A DNA stretch of 7,275 nt from Bacteroidota bacterium (GTDB lineage: Bacteria > Bacteroidota > Bacteroidia > Chitinophagales > Chitinophagaceae), in contig JAJXYG010000264.1 of the NCBI GenBank assembly GCA_021780705.1, positions 1 to 7,275 on the forward strand, written 5' to 3'. Below are positions 1 to 6,950 of the stretch, in pieces. The notes under the pieces were generated by a model. It was not told the origin of the DNA and did not search any database. It worked only from the letters and a program-made list of their open reading frames with translations. A program made the translations under genes and the position numbers. Numbering within the stretch: position 1 is the first letter of the stretch; every line of letters starts with the position of its first letter.

Positions 1-653
1 TCCCCTGCTACCGTCAGCAATGAATTGTTGGGCCAGTAATATTTGTTTTTGATGGTCTCCATTTTTTGCGGAGTAGCGGTCAAAATCACCTCATGATTGC
101 CGATGGTATTTTTCCTGCTATATAAATCTCCGTATAAATGGTGGTTCATGGAATCTGTCAGTGCAAAGAACGGATTGGATTCATCCCGTTGAAATTCCCC
201 GTTGACCACTACATCCTCCTTTTTCATTTCGGTGGTATCAAATTTGGGAAACTGGATGGCGGAATTCATAAACTTTAAACCTGCAGTAAGATTGAAGGAG
301 GGTAAAGTGAAGAAGTAATTGACTCTTTCAGTTCCGGTGGTCCCGTTGAAAGAGATCCCCAATTGTTTGATTCTTTCAAGGAAGGCTTCCTGGCTCGGAT
401 AGTCCTTGTTGGCCTTGAAGAACATATGCTCATATAGGTGACTCAGCCCGTTATACTCCGGGGACTCTGTATAGGCCCCATTCTTCACGGCTATTTCAAT
501 GGTCACCAGGGGGACGCTGTGGTCCTCTACAGCCATTACAGTAAGGCCATTGGGAAGGGTTTTTATGAAAATGTTCGACGGGGTGGTGGACTGTGCAAAA
601 CTGCCGACGGTCAAAATCACCAGCAGCGTCCAAAGTGTAATTTTCTTGTGCAT
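1..653 (-). CDS. M16 family zinc metallopeptidase, exported (N-terminal part, gene runs off the window)
   Basis: Partial gene: 217 codons from ATG at 653 down to the window edge; the C-terminal part is missing. The protein starts with a signal peptide (K3-K4, hydrophobic residues 5-19, probable cleavage at SFA-QS after residue 20). It has the inverted zinc motif HxxEH as HLYEH (H72, E75, H76), and a third metal ligand in VVNGEFQRDES (E153), 78 residues after E75. That spacing is normal for M16 (pitrilysin/insulinase/processing-peptidase family), and the opening ...LPNGLTV... is also typical. The metal set is complete, so the protease should be active, probably degrading peptides in the periplasm. 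An in-frame TAA two codons before ATG 653 makes this the first possible start. No Shine-Dalgarno sequence is seen. It follows the cytochrome gene on the same strand after 202 bases, so it is probably a separate unit. The substrate is unknown. Confidence 0.93.
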   Translation of the reverse strand, partial: MHKKITLWTLLVILTVGSFAQSTTPSNIFIKTLPNGLTVMAVEDHSVPLVTIEIAVKNGAYTESPEYNGLSHLYEHMFFKANKDYPSQEAFLERIKQLGISFNGTTGTERVNYFFTLPSFNLTAGLKFMNSAIQFPKFDTTEMKKEDVVVNGEFQRDESNPFFALTDSMNHHLYGDLYSRKNTIGNHEVILTATPQKMETIKNKYYWPNNSLLTVAG

Positions 654-785
654 ATATTATGGATATAAAAATAATCCTGCTTAAAGGAAAAATATCAGGG
701 CCAGGCAAGGGGGCAATCTCTCCGTTTTACGGGTGGCTTACCCGAAAGTAATTTATTTACGGTGATTAATAAAGAAAATTATACA

Positions 786-801
786 GCCGGTTTTAACCGA
801 C
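786..801 (-). terminator. Possible weak hairpin terminator after the cytochrome c gene
   Basis: On the minus strand GTCGGT and ACCGGC form a 6-bp stem (one T-G wobble) around the loop TAAA. A T-rich stretch (TGTATAATTTTC) follows. It lies 55 bases beyond the cytochrome c stop and before the M16 gene, where the operon would be expected to end. The stem is short and the T-run is interrupted, so this is only a candidate. Confidence 0.3.
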
Positions 802-855
802 GTATCATCCGGGATAATAGAGGTGGCCATACGGCACGATATCCTTTGGAAAAGA

Positions 856-1260
856 TTATTGTCTTAGAGCTTTCACCTGGGCAGGAGTGATGGCGTTCAT
901 CTTATTGCCCCAAGAATTTCGGATATAGTTCAGGACATCAGAGATTTCGGTGTCACTGAGGTAATCTACAGGCTGCATGTCATCATTATAAGAGACTCCG
1001 TTTACGGTGACCTGTCCGGTCTGACCGAGCAAGAGTACATTAATCAGTGTATCAGCCGAATGATTCAGGTAATCGGATTTGGCCAGTGGCGGATATTGGG
1101 AATCGGCAGTCCCGTCTGCTTTATGGCAGTCCACGCAATTGGAGGTGTACACACTTTTTCCCCGCTCAATACTTTTTTGCAGGTCAAATTCCTGGGTGAA
1201 GGAGGTAACTATAAGGGTAAGGGTTATTGCTGAAATTGCAATTGTCAATTTTTTTTTCAT
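856..1260 (-). CDS. Small exported monohaem cytochrome c, likely electron acceptor of the Mo-hydroxylase
   Basis: A 134-residue class I c-type cytochrome. Residues 1-22 look like a Sec signal peptide: MKKK, then a hydrophobic stretch to about V18, with an unclear cleavage site near SFTQ. The mature part has one haem-binding motif CVDCH (C42, C45, H46), followed by PPLAKSDYL. M95 in NDDMQPV is the probable sixth iron ligand. The C-terminal helix with LSDTEISDVLNYIRNSWGN is the usual ending of these domains. The gene starts 30 bases after the stop of the large molybdenum subunit on the same strand, so it is probably co-transcribed. Known periplasmic enzymes of this superfamily (aldehyde and nicotinate dehydrogenases) often pass electrons to a cytochrome c, and I infer that role here. 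The start at 1260 is directly followed by the signal peptide and has no Shine-Dalgarno sequence. Confidence 0.93.
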   Translation of the reverse strand: MKKKLTIAISAITLTLIVTSFTQEFDLQKSIERGKSVYTSNCVDCHKADGTADSQYPPLAKSDYLNHSADTLINVLLLGQTGQVTVNGVSYNDDMQPVDYLSDTEISDVLNYIRNSWGNKMNAITPAQVKALRQ

Positions 1261-1290
1261 AAAATTTCAATCGGTGGTTTGAAGTGCTGC

Positions 1291-3465
1291 TTAGGCAATG
1301 TGGTTGATGTCAAAGGGTAACCTGCGAATCCTTGTACCTGTGGCGGAGAAGATGGCATTGCAAAGCGCCGGGGCAAAAGAAGGAAGGCCAGGTTCTCCCA
1401 CTCCTTTGATTCTGGGCCCCCCATTGGTTAGGATGGTTACTTCCACAGAGGGCATTTCATGGATCCTGACCAGTTGATTGGTATTAAAATTCTTTTGTAC
1501 AGTTTCTCCATTTTTGAAAGTAATTCCGCTTTTGATGGCGGCGGTGAGCGCCATGGTTGCCGCTCCCTCCACCTGTCCGCGTACCGTGTCGGGGTTGACC
1601 ATGGTTCCAAGGTCAATAACGGCATAGGCCTTTTCGATATGGATCCCGCTACCTGCTTTGGAAACTTCCACCACATATCCTGCCAGCCCCGCAAAAAATT
1701 CATATTGGGCCACGCCGCGACCCCAACCTTCCGGTAGCGGTTTGTCCCATTGGGATACTTCTCTGAGTTTCATTAATACATTGCGGGTATCTGATTTTGC
1801 ATCAATCAGCCCCAGGCGGAAATCGAGCGGATCTTTGCCTGCTTTTACGGCCAGTTCATCTATAAAGCATTCATGTGCGAAGGCCAGCGTAGTACTGGTC
1901 ACCGCCCTCCATGCAGATATCGGTACATGAAAATCGGCATGTACATAAAGATTTTTCATATTCGGGAAAACATACGCCTGGTCACTGATGCCTTCGGTCA
2001 TGGAGCGATCAATCCTTGAAGGATCAAAGTTAGGATCTCCTGAATCATGAAGGGAGGGTGAAATTACCTTGTGTTGAAAGGCTACGACCTCACCCTGGGC
2101 GGACAACGCTCCTTTCATGGCAGAAAAGGTCATGGGTCTGAAAGGCCCCTGTTCGGTATCATCTTCCCTGGACCAGAGGACTTTCACCGGCTTACCCGTT
2201 TTTTTGGAAAGCTGGGCAGCCTCAATCACAAAATCATTCTGCAATCTTCTGCCAAAGGCACCTCCCGAATACTGGGTATGCACGGTAACATTATCTTCCG
2301 GGATTCCATACTCTTTGGAGAAGGAAGTCACTATAGAACGCGGCACCTGGGTAGAGGCCCATATTTCCAACTTATTGCCTTCCGTCCAGCTGGCCACACA
2401 GTTCATGGGTTCAATCGGTGAATGGGATACTACCGGTGTTTCATAAAACGCATCGATGCGAACGGGAGCCGCCTGATAGGCCTGTTCAAAATTGCCGACC
2501 TCCTTATCCACCAGCCCTTCTGTCTTGGAGAGGTCCCGGAGCTTCTGGGTATATTCCTCCGTATTGAATTTTTCATTTCCCTGATCATCCCACTGGATTT
2601 TTAGGGCTTCTCTGCCTTTATAGGCAGCCCAGTAATTTTCGGCTATGACGGCAATGGCAGGGTAGGTATATTTTCCAATTTTACGGTCACAGGTTTCCAC
2701 ACTCAATACCCCCTTCACTTTTTTAGCATCTGAATCATCATACTTAACAAGCTTGGCTCCAAAGACGGGACTATGTGCCACTGAAGCATATACCATCCCG
2801 GGTACATCCACATCAATTCCAAATACGGCTCTTCCGGAAGACTTTAAGGGGATATCCGGTCTGGGACTCGGTTTCCCCAGTATCCTAAAATCCTTTGGGT
2901 CTTTGAGTTTCGGATCTGAGGGAATCGGTAATTTGGACGCCGCCTGGGCTAGTTCACCGTAGCTCAGGCTCCTGCCTGAAGACTTATGGTAGATCATGCC
3001 CTCATCTGCGTTGCACTGCTCCAAGGGAACGTTCCACTGCTGGCTGGCTGCTGTGAGGAGCATTTCCCTGGCAGATGCACCGACTTTTCTAAGCGGAAAA
3101 TAGTCCGTACGTACTGAGGCGCTTCCTCCCGCTGATTGCCCTCTGCCGAAGATTATCTGACCACCCGTCTGGCGAATGTTGACCTTGTCCAGACTCACTT
3201 CCAGTTCTTCAGCAATCAGCGCAGGGATAGACTGGAAAGTGCCCTGCCCCATTTCAGGTCTGGGATTAAACAGGGTAATCGTTCCGTCAGTACCGATGTG
3301 CACGAAAGGGGTAAGATCCAATGATCCTTCATCGCCGGTTATTTTGGCTACCTGCGCCATACCGGTTTCCTTTTTTAGGGAAAGGCCAATAAAAAGTCCG
3401 GCGCTTGCGAGGCTGGTAATTCTGAGGAAATTTCTTCGGTTCAATGTGGAAATAGTATTGTCCAT
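1291..3465 (-). CDS. Molybdopterin-binding large subunit of a xanthine dehydrogenase/IorB-type hydroxylase, Tat-exported
   Basis: A 724-residue catalytic subunit of the molybdenum hydroxylase superfamily, closest in layout to isoquinoline 1-oxidoreductase beta subunits. The family hydroxylates aldehydes or N-heterocycles with water-derived oxygen at a Mo-pterin (probably cytosine dinucleotide) centre. A twin-arginine signal is visible: R10-R11-N-F-L-R, then hydrophobic residues 18-30. Other landmarks are RPEMGQGTF (69-77), QSAGGSASVR (110-119), an a/b hammerhead domain from about 209 to 295, IEPMNC (351-356), the cofactor loop GGAFGRR (401-407), QVEGA (631-635) and the putative catalytic base E691 in VGEPGLP. 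Length is normal and no frameshift is seen. Oddity: at 517-526 it reads SAWRAVTSTT, where relatives usually have a WRSVGHSQN-like string. It follows the [2Fe-2S] gene by 83 bases and precedes cytochrome c by 30. The substrate is unknown; xanthine is not implied. The paralogue at 4268-6418 is divergently transcribed. Confidence 0.93.
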   Translation of the reverse strand: MDNTISTLNRRNFLRITSLASAGLFIGLSLKKETGMAQVAKITGDEGSLDLTPFVHIGTDGTITLFNPRPEMGQGTFQSIPALIAEELEVSLDKVNIRQTGGQIIFGRGQSAGGSASVRTDYFPLRKVGASAREMLLTAASQQWNVPLEQCNADEGMIYHKSSGRSLSYGELAQAASKLPIPSDPKLKDPKDFRILGKPSPRPDIPLKSSGRAVFGIDVDVPGMVYASVAHSPVFGAKLVKYDDSDAKKVKGVLSVETCDRKIGKYTYPAIAVIAENYWAAYKGREALKIQWDDQGNEKFNTEEYTQKLRDLSKTEGLVDKEVGNFEQAYQAAPVRIDAFYETPVVSHSPIEPMNCVASWTEGNKLEIWASTQVPRSIVTSFSKEYGIPEDNVTVHTQYSGGAFGRRLQNDFVIEAAQLSKKTGKPVKVLWSREDDTEQGPFRPMTFSAMKGALSAQGEVVAFQHKVISPSLHDSGDPNFDPSRIDRSMTEGISDQAYVFPNMKNLYVHADFHVPISAWRAVTSTTLAFAHECFIDELAVKAGKDPLDFRLGLIDAKSDTRNVLMKLREVSQWDKPLPEGWGRGVAQYEFFAGLAGYVVEVSKAGSGIHIEKAYAVIDLGTMVNPDTVRGQVEGAATMALTAAIKSGITFKNGETVQKNFNTNQLVRIHEMPSVEVTILTNGGPRIKGVGEPGLPSFAPALCNAIFSATGTRIRRLPFDINHIA

Positions 3466-3548
3466 AATTTTGGATTTAGAATTGATTAATGGGTGCGTTA
3501 ACAGGTATTGCCCCCGACAGGTTAGAATTCATTCGATCGATACACCAA

Positions 3549-4013
3549 TCAGGAATTCATGATTTCGGAGGCCCTGTGAATGGCCTTTCGGATCCGCTGG
3601 TAGGTACCACACCTGCAGAGATTTCCCCGCATTGCTGCGTCAATATCCTGATCGGTGGGCTTGGGCTTCTTGTTTAGCAGTGCTACTGCACTCATGATCT
3701 GACCGGATTGGCAATACCCGCATTGGGGGACCTGCAACTCGATCCATGCTTTTTGCACAGCATGGTCAACATTTTGCGAAATCCCTTCAATGGTGGTAAT
3801 CTTTTTTCCTACTGCTGCGGTAACGGGAAGGCGACAGGAGCGGACCGGAGAGCCTTCCAGGTGAACGGTACAGGCGCCACATTGGGCGATCCCGCAACCA
3901 AATTTGGTACCCTTTAACCCTACGAAGTCACGGATAGCCCACAATAAGGGCATTTCGGGATCTACATCGACCTGGTATTCCTTGTTGTTCACCGTCAAAG
4001 TAAATGCTGCCAT
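3549..4013 (-). CDS. [2Fe-2S] iron-sulfur small subunit of the Mo-hydroxylase (IorA-type)
   Basis: A 154-residue electron-transfer subunit with two [2Fe-2S] clusters. The N-terminal plant-ferredoxin-type domain has C40, C45, C48 (CGIAQCGAC) and C60 (VRSC). The C-terminal helical domain has C98 and C101 (QCGYC) and C133, C135 (CRCGT). All eight cysteines are present, and Q97 before C98 is the residue that contacts the pterin cofactor in the family. The cluster nearer the molybdenum is the C-terminal one; the other passes electrons outward. There is no signal peptide ([14 protein letters not shown]...), so export would have to rely on the Tat signal of a large subunit. This is the first gene of the minus-strand operon and the only iron-sulfur subunit in the window, so it could serve both large subunits. 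The leader before ATG 4013 lacks a Shine-Dalgarno sequence. Confidence 0.95.
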   Translation of the reverse strand: MAAFTLTVNNKEYQVDVDPEMPLLWAIRDFVGLKGTKFGCGIAQCGACTVHLEGSPVRSCRLPVTAAVGKKITTIEGISQNVDHAVQKAWIELQVPQCGYCQSGQIMSAVALLNKKPKPTDQDIDAAMRGNLCRCGTYQRIRKAIHRASEIMNS

Positions 4014-4267
4014 ATTTCTGGAATTTTAGATAGTGGGGTTGGGAAATTATGGATTTTCTGACGTATAAATTTACGCCCTTTATTTTTATTATGTATCCTA
4101 TTGTGTAAGCGGTTATTTTCTAGGTATTGACGGACAATGCGAAATTTCCATAAGGAATCCCCCTTTTTTACTCCCCACTGATGGAAAAACCCCTGATTTT
4201 GCCCGGGGAATCCTGTAAATTTATGGGATTGCAGTTTTACCACATCCTTTCATAAAAAATTTGGGTT
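4014..4267. promoter_or_regulatory. Divergent intergenic region between the hydroxylase operon and the second large subunit
   Basis: These 254 bases separate two divergent genes, so both promoters should lie here. The same 10-mer GTAAATTTAT occurs once on each strand, each reading toward its own gene: minus strand 4074-4065, about 52 bases before ATG 4013, and plus strand 4215-4224, about 44 bases before ATG 4268. Each contains TAAATTTA, one base off the Bacteroidota -7 consensus TAnnTTTG. TGATTTTG at 4194-4201 is another one-mismatch version toward the plus-strand gene. No properly spaced TTG -33 element was found for any of them, so promoters are presumed rather than located. GAAATTTC at 4141-4148 is a small palindrome. 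An 82-codon minus-strand frame across this region looks spurious. Confidence 0.4.
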
Positions 4268-6418
4268 ATGAAAATACCTACCCCCATACCCAGAAGAAAA
4301 TTCCTGAAAATTTCCGGGTTAACCGGCACCTTCCTTTCTCTGGGTTATTTTTCGGTCCTGGGCCAGCCAACCCGGATTGTCAATCTGGCACTTCACCGGG
4401 ATGATCCTGAAGCAGGACTCAATCCCTTTATTTTCATTGATACCCAGGGTAAGATCACCCTGCTCAACCACCGGCCTGAAATGGGGCAGGGGACCTTTGA
4501 AGCGATCCCGATGATCATCGCGGAGGAATTGGAGGTAGACATCAATCAAATTAGAATTGAGCCATCCCCTGCTGACAGGGAGATTTATGGTGACCAGATG
4601 GTGGTGGGCAGCCAGAGCATTCACCGCAATTTTGAATGGATGAGAAAGACCGGGGCTGCTGCCCGGGAAATGCTCCTCAGTGCCGCTGCCTCACGTTGGC
4701 AAATACCGAAGGAAGATTGTTTCGCAAAAAATGCCACGGTCTATAATCGTAAAAACAGCGCTTCCTTCACCTATGGGGATCTGGTTGGGGACGCCCGAAA
4801 GCTGCCAGCCCCCCAAAACCCGGCATTAAAGAAAAAAGAAGATTTTACCATCATTGGGCAATCAATTTCAAGACAGGATATCCCCTCTAAAACGGATGGA
4901 TCTGCCACCTTTGGCCTGGATGTGGAAGTGCCGGGAATGCTATATGCCTCCATTCTTAGAAGCCCGGTGCTTCTTGGAAAATTAAAGAGCTTTGATCCCG
5001 CCGAGTCAAAAAAAATAAAGGGGGTAAAGGACGTACTGGTTACCGCGCGGACGGTTTTTGGACAGCAGCGCCAGGGAGTGGCGGTCATTGCTGAAAATTA
5101 CTGGGCAGCCTATCAGGGCAGAAGGGCACTTAAGGTGGAATGGGATAACGGGGATCTTGCATCCTGGAATTCGGGCAAGATCGCTTCGAACTTTCAGGAT
5201 GCCTCTACCCAGTCACCGGTAGTCTTTGAACATAGGGGAGATTTTGATAGGGCATATGATCAGGGAACGGTCAAAATCGAAGCATCCTATGAAACCCCCT
5301 ACCAGGCGCATGCGCCGATGGAGCCCATGAATGTGATCGTAAGTGTCCAAAAGGATCAATGTACTTTTTGGGGTTCCACCCAAAATCCCAATGGCATGAG
5401 AGATTTTCTTTCCAGGAAGTACGGAATTCCTCCCCAAAAGGTGACTATCAATTATACCTTTATGGGGGGAGCGTTCGGACGGCGGTCTCTTTCTGATGTC
5501 ACCGAAGAGGCCGCGGACCTGTCTGTAAAAACCGGGGCTCCTATCAAAGTGATATGGACCCGGGAAGACGACATTTCCCAGGGCCCTTTCAGGGCCTGTT
5601 CTCTCAATATATGCAAGGGGGCTTTGGATGGGGAGGGAAGGGTGTCCTTGTCCCATACCGTGATCTGCCAGGATATCCGCAATCAGTCGGGAAACAATCC
5701 CAATCCTACTGATGGGATTGCAGGGGGGATCAATACGGAATATGCCTACGCTAATTATAAGATCGGAGGAATCCTGAGAAGATTATATATACCGGTATCC
5801 TACTGGCGATCCGTATACCACTCTACCAATTGCTTTGCCCATGAATCATTCATGGACGAACTGGCATGGGCAGCCAAAAAAGATCCCCTTGAATTCAGGA
5901 GGGAACTGCTGAAAAATCACCCTCAGTATAGTGGGGTCCTAAAAAAGGTATCTGAAATGAGCAATTGGAATTCCCCGAGGGAATCGGGTACAGGAAGGGG
6001 AGTCGCCGTCATGGAACGTTCCGGGGCCTTTGTGGCCATGGTGGTGGAAGTGGGACGTGTGGCAGGAAAAATTGCCATCAGGAAGATTTACACTGCTATT
6101 GATGTGGGAATTGCTGTCAATCCCGATATAGTCAGGGCGCAGACAGAAGGGTGCATCATCATGGGGCTTACGGCTGCAATCAAAAGTGGGATTAAAATAG
6201 AAAAGGGTCAGGTAGCCAATAAGAACTTTGATACCTATCATATGATGAGAATCCATGAAAGCCCTGACCTGGAAGTTGAAGTAATAGATAGTGCCGCTCC
6301 GCCTAATGGAGCAGGGGAGGGGGCGCTTCCCGCTGTCGCTCCGGCCTTGGCAAATGCGATTTATGACCTGACGAAAACCAGAATCCGGAGGCTCCCGTTC
6401 TCTCTGGAAGAAATATAG
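4268..6418 (+). CDS. Second molybdopterin-binding large subunit (IorB-type paralogue), Tat-exported, without its own Fe-S partner
   Basis: A 716-residue paralogue of the 1291-3465 product. Numbering runs almost in register, and 28 of 49 residues match by eye over residues 52-100. Landmarks: twin-arginine signal R9-R10-K-F-L-K with a hydrophobic stretch to about L31 and possible cleavage near VLG-QP; RPEMGQGTF (69-77); hammerhead domain about 210-296; MEPMN (351-355); cofactor loop GGAFGRR (400-406); YWRSVYHSTN (512-521); putative catalytic E684 in AGEGALP. Oddity: where the paralogue has SAGGSAS, this protein has VVGSQS (112-117), losing the first glycine of the usual GGS. No iron-sulfur or cytochrome gene follows, so I infer it borrows the divergent operon's small subunit and cytochrome c. 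An in-frame TAA at 4253-4255 makes ATG 4268 the first start. No Shine-Dalgarno sequence. The substrate is unknown and probably differs from that of the paralogue. Confidence 0.92.
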   Translation: MKIPTPIPRRKFLKISGLTGTFLSLGYFSVLGQPTRIVNLALHRDDPEAGLNPFIFIDTQGKITLLNHRPEMGQGTFEAIPMIIAEELEVDINQIRIEPSPADREIYGDQMVVGSQSIHRNFEWMRKTGAAAREMLLSAAASRWQIPKEDCFAKNATVYNRKNSASFTYGDLVGDARKLPAPQNPALKKKEDFTIIGQSISRQDIPSKTDGSATFGLDVEVPGMLYASILRSPVLLGKLKSFDPAESKKIKGVKDVLVTARTVFGQQRQGVAVIAENYWAAYQGRRALKVEWDNGDLASWNSGKIASNFQDASTQSPVVFEHRGDFDRAYDQGTVKIEASYETPYQAHAPMEPMNVIVSVQKDQCTFWGSTQNPNGMRDFLSRKYGIPPQKVTINYTFMGGAFGRRSLSDVTEEAADLSVKTGAPIKVIWTREDDISQGPFRACSLNICKGALDGEGRVSLSHTVICQDIRNQSGNNPNPTDGIAGGINTEYAYANYKIGGILRRLYIPVSYWRSVYHSTNCFAHESFMDELAWAAKKDPLEFRRELLKNHPQYSGVLKKVSEMSNWNSPRESGTGRGVAVMERSGAFVAMVVEVGRVAGKIAIRKIYTAIDVGIAVNPDIVRAQTEGCIIMGLTAAIKSGIKIEKGQVANKNFDTYHMMRIHESPDLEVEVIDSAAPPNGAGEGALPAVAPALANAIYDLTKTRIRRLPFSLEEI

Positions 6419-6504
6419 CAATCCCTGGATGAGGTATCAACAGGAAAATGTAGGAGAGCCATTTGAGGTCTCAGAAGGCCGAATCATCGAAGGCGCTATA
6501 TCCC

Positions 6505-6699
6505 TTAGGGACCCAGGTGGGTAGCCACGAAATGGTCCACCTCAAAGAAATCGTTCTCCACTTCCTTCAGGCGATCGGCTGGGAAGTCTCACCTCCAACA
6601 AAGGAGCACATGGTAGAACAAGGTGGGAGAGAATTCTAAATTATCGGGATACCTATTTCTGAAATAGGAAAATACATGGCATTCCAAGGTTACCTTCAT
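6505..6699 (-). pseudogene. Possible decayed coding fragment with internal TGA, perhaps SnoaL-like
   Basis: From ATG 6699 the minus strand reads 36 codons (MKVTLECHVF...) to TGA at 6589-6591, then continues in the same frame for 27 codons (DFPADRLKEVENDFFEVDHF and on to VATHLGP) to TAA at 6505-6507. The second half vaguely resembles the middle of SnoaL-like ester cyclases (pattern FPD-x-VEDxxAEGDxVATR), but with indels. This rests on memory only. A random open frame remains possible. The ATG overlaps the stop of the preceding fragment as TGATG. Confidence 0.22.
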
Positions 6700-6785
6700 C
6701 AGATTGGTTTATAATTTTCCCTATCACTCAAATTTGGAAGGAGTGGGACATCATTATATGGCCTATCCGGTGCACCTCCAGAGCA
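6699..6785 (-). pseudogene. Possible relic of a Fic-family protein N-terminus
   Basis: Twenty-eight minus-strand codons between TAA (6786-6788) and TGA (6699-6701) contain APDRPYNDVPLLPNLSD. This resembles the PYNDLPLLPP string I recall from the N-terminal region of Fic/AMPylation proteins. There is no start codon, and the frame ends soon after the match, so at best it is a fragment of a lost gene. The match is short and from memory. Confidence 0.25.
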
Positions 6786-6905
6786 TTATAATGCAGTTCC
6801 TCTTAACATGTGTGCATCTTCATTACGCCATAAGTGAACCTTATAATTCGGACCTTTGACCATCTTCACTTCCAGTCCAAGGGCGCCGATAATTTTGTCC
6901 CTAAA
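6786..6905 (-). pseudogene. Unrecognised C-terminal coding fragment
   Basis: A minus-strand frame ending at TAA 6786-6788 reads FRDKIIGALGLEVKMVKG followed by PNYKVHLWRNEDAHMLRGTA, which has the look of a real protein end (balanced composition, helix then strand pattern). I do not recognise the family; the IIGALGLEVKMVKG part loosely recalls the last helix of small helix-turn-helix antitoxins. The frame stays open upstream toward the transporter start but has no ATG there apart from internal ATGs at 6863 and 6809. It is either a truncated gene end or chance. Confidence 0.25.
6890..6897 (+). promoter_or_regulatory. Candidate Bacteroidota -7 promoter element for the transporter gene
   Basis: TAATTTTG is an exact match to the Bacteroidota -7 consensus TAnnTTTG and lies 53 bases before ATG 6951, a plausible leader length. 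The nearest TTTG upstream (6855-6858) is about 31 bases away, further than the usual 19-21, so the -33 element is missing or degenerate. Confidence 0.3.
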
Positions 6906-6950
6906 ACAAAAGCCAAGAAATAATACACGATTGTTTGATATTTTTAAGCC

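Larger units (their letters stand above)
6419..6950. other. 532-base stretch without an intact gene
   Basis: No frame here looks like a complete gene. Several short minus-strand frames have protein-like composition but are broken by stops (see the pseudogene entries at 6505-6699, 6699-6785 and 6786-6905). On the plus strand only short frames occur, such as 31 codons from ATG 6429. No convincing terminator follows the large-subunit stop at 6418. A perfect 7-bp inverted repeat (CCTATTT-CTG-AAATAGG) lies at 6652-6668. The last part must hold the promoter of the transporter starting at 6951. Confidence 0.6.

Noticed and set aside
496..708. A 70-codon minus-strand frame and two plus-strand frames (438-668, 499-684) over the M16 gene
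   Set aside because: They are shadow frames over the M16 peptidase start; the frame from 653 carries the signal peptide and all zinc ligands.
730..744. CGGGT-ACCCG hairpin between the cytochrome and M16 genes
   Set aside because: A 5-bp stem with no T-run on either side; it is probably just part of the M16 leader, and no terminator or riboswitch class fits.
4127..4155. A TTGACG...ATAAGG sigma-70-like promoter on the plus strand
   Set aside because: The -10 match is poor, and the evident Bacteroidota host uses a different consensus (TTG / TAnnTTTG).
3995..4243. An 82-codon minus-strand frame spanning the divergent intergenic region
   Set aside because: It overlaps the start of the Fe-S subunit in another frame, has a skewed composition rich in K, N, H and Q, and covers the region where both promoters must lie.
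6429..6524. A 31-codon plus-strand frame after the second large subunit
   Set aside because: Short, no recognisable motif, and it overlaps the opposite-strand fragment; there is no support for translation.
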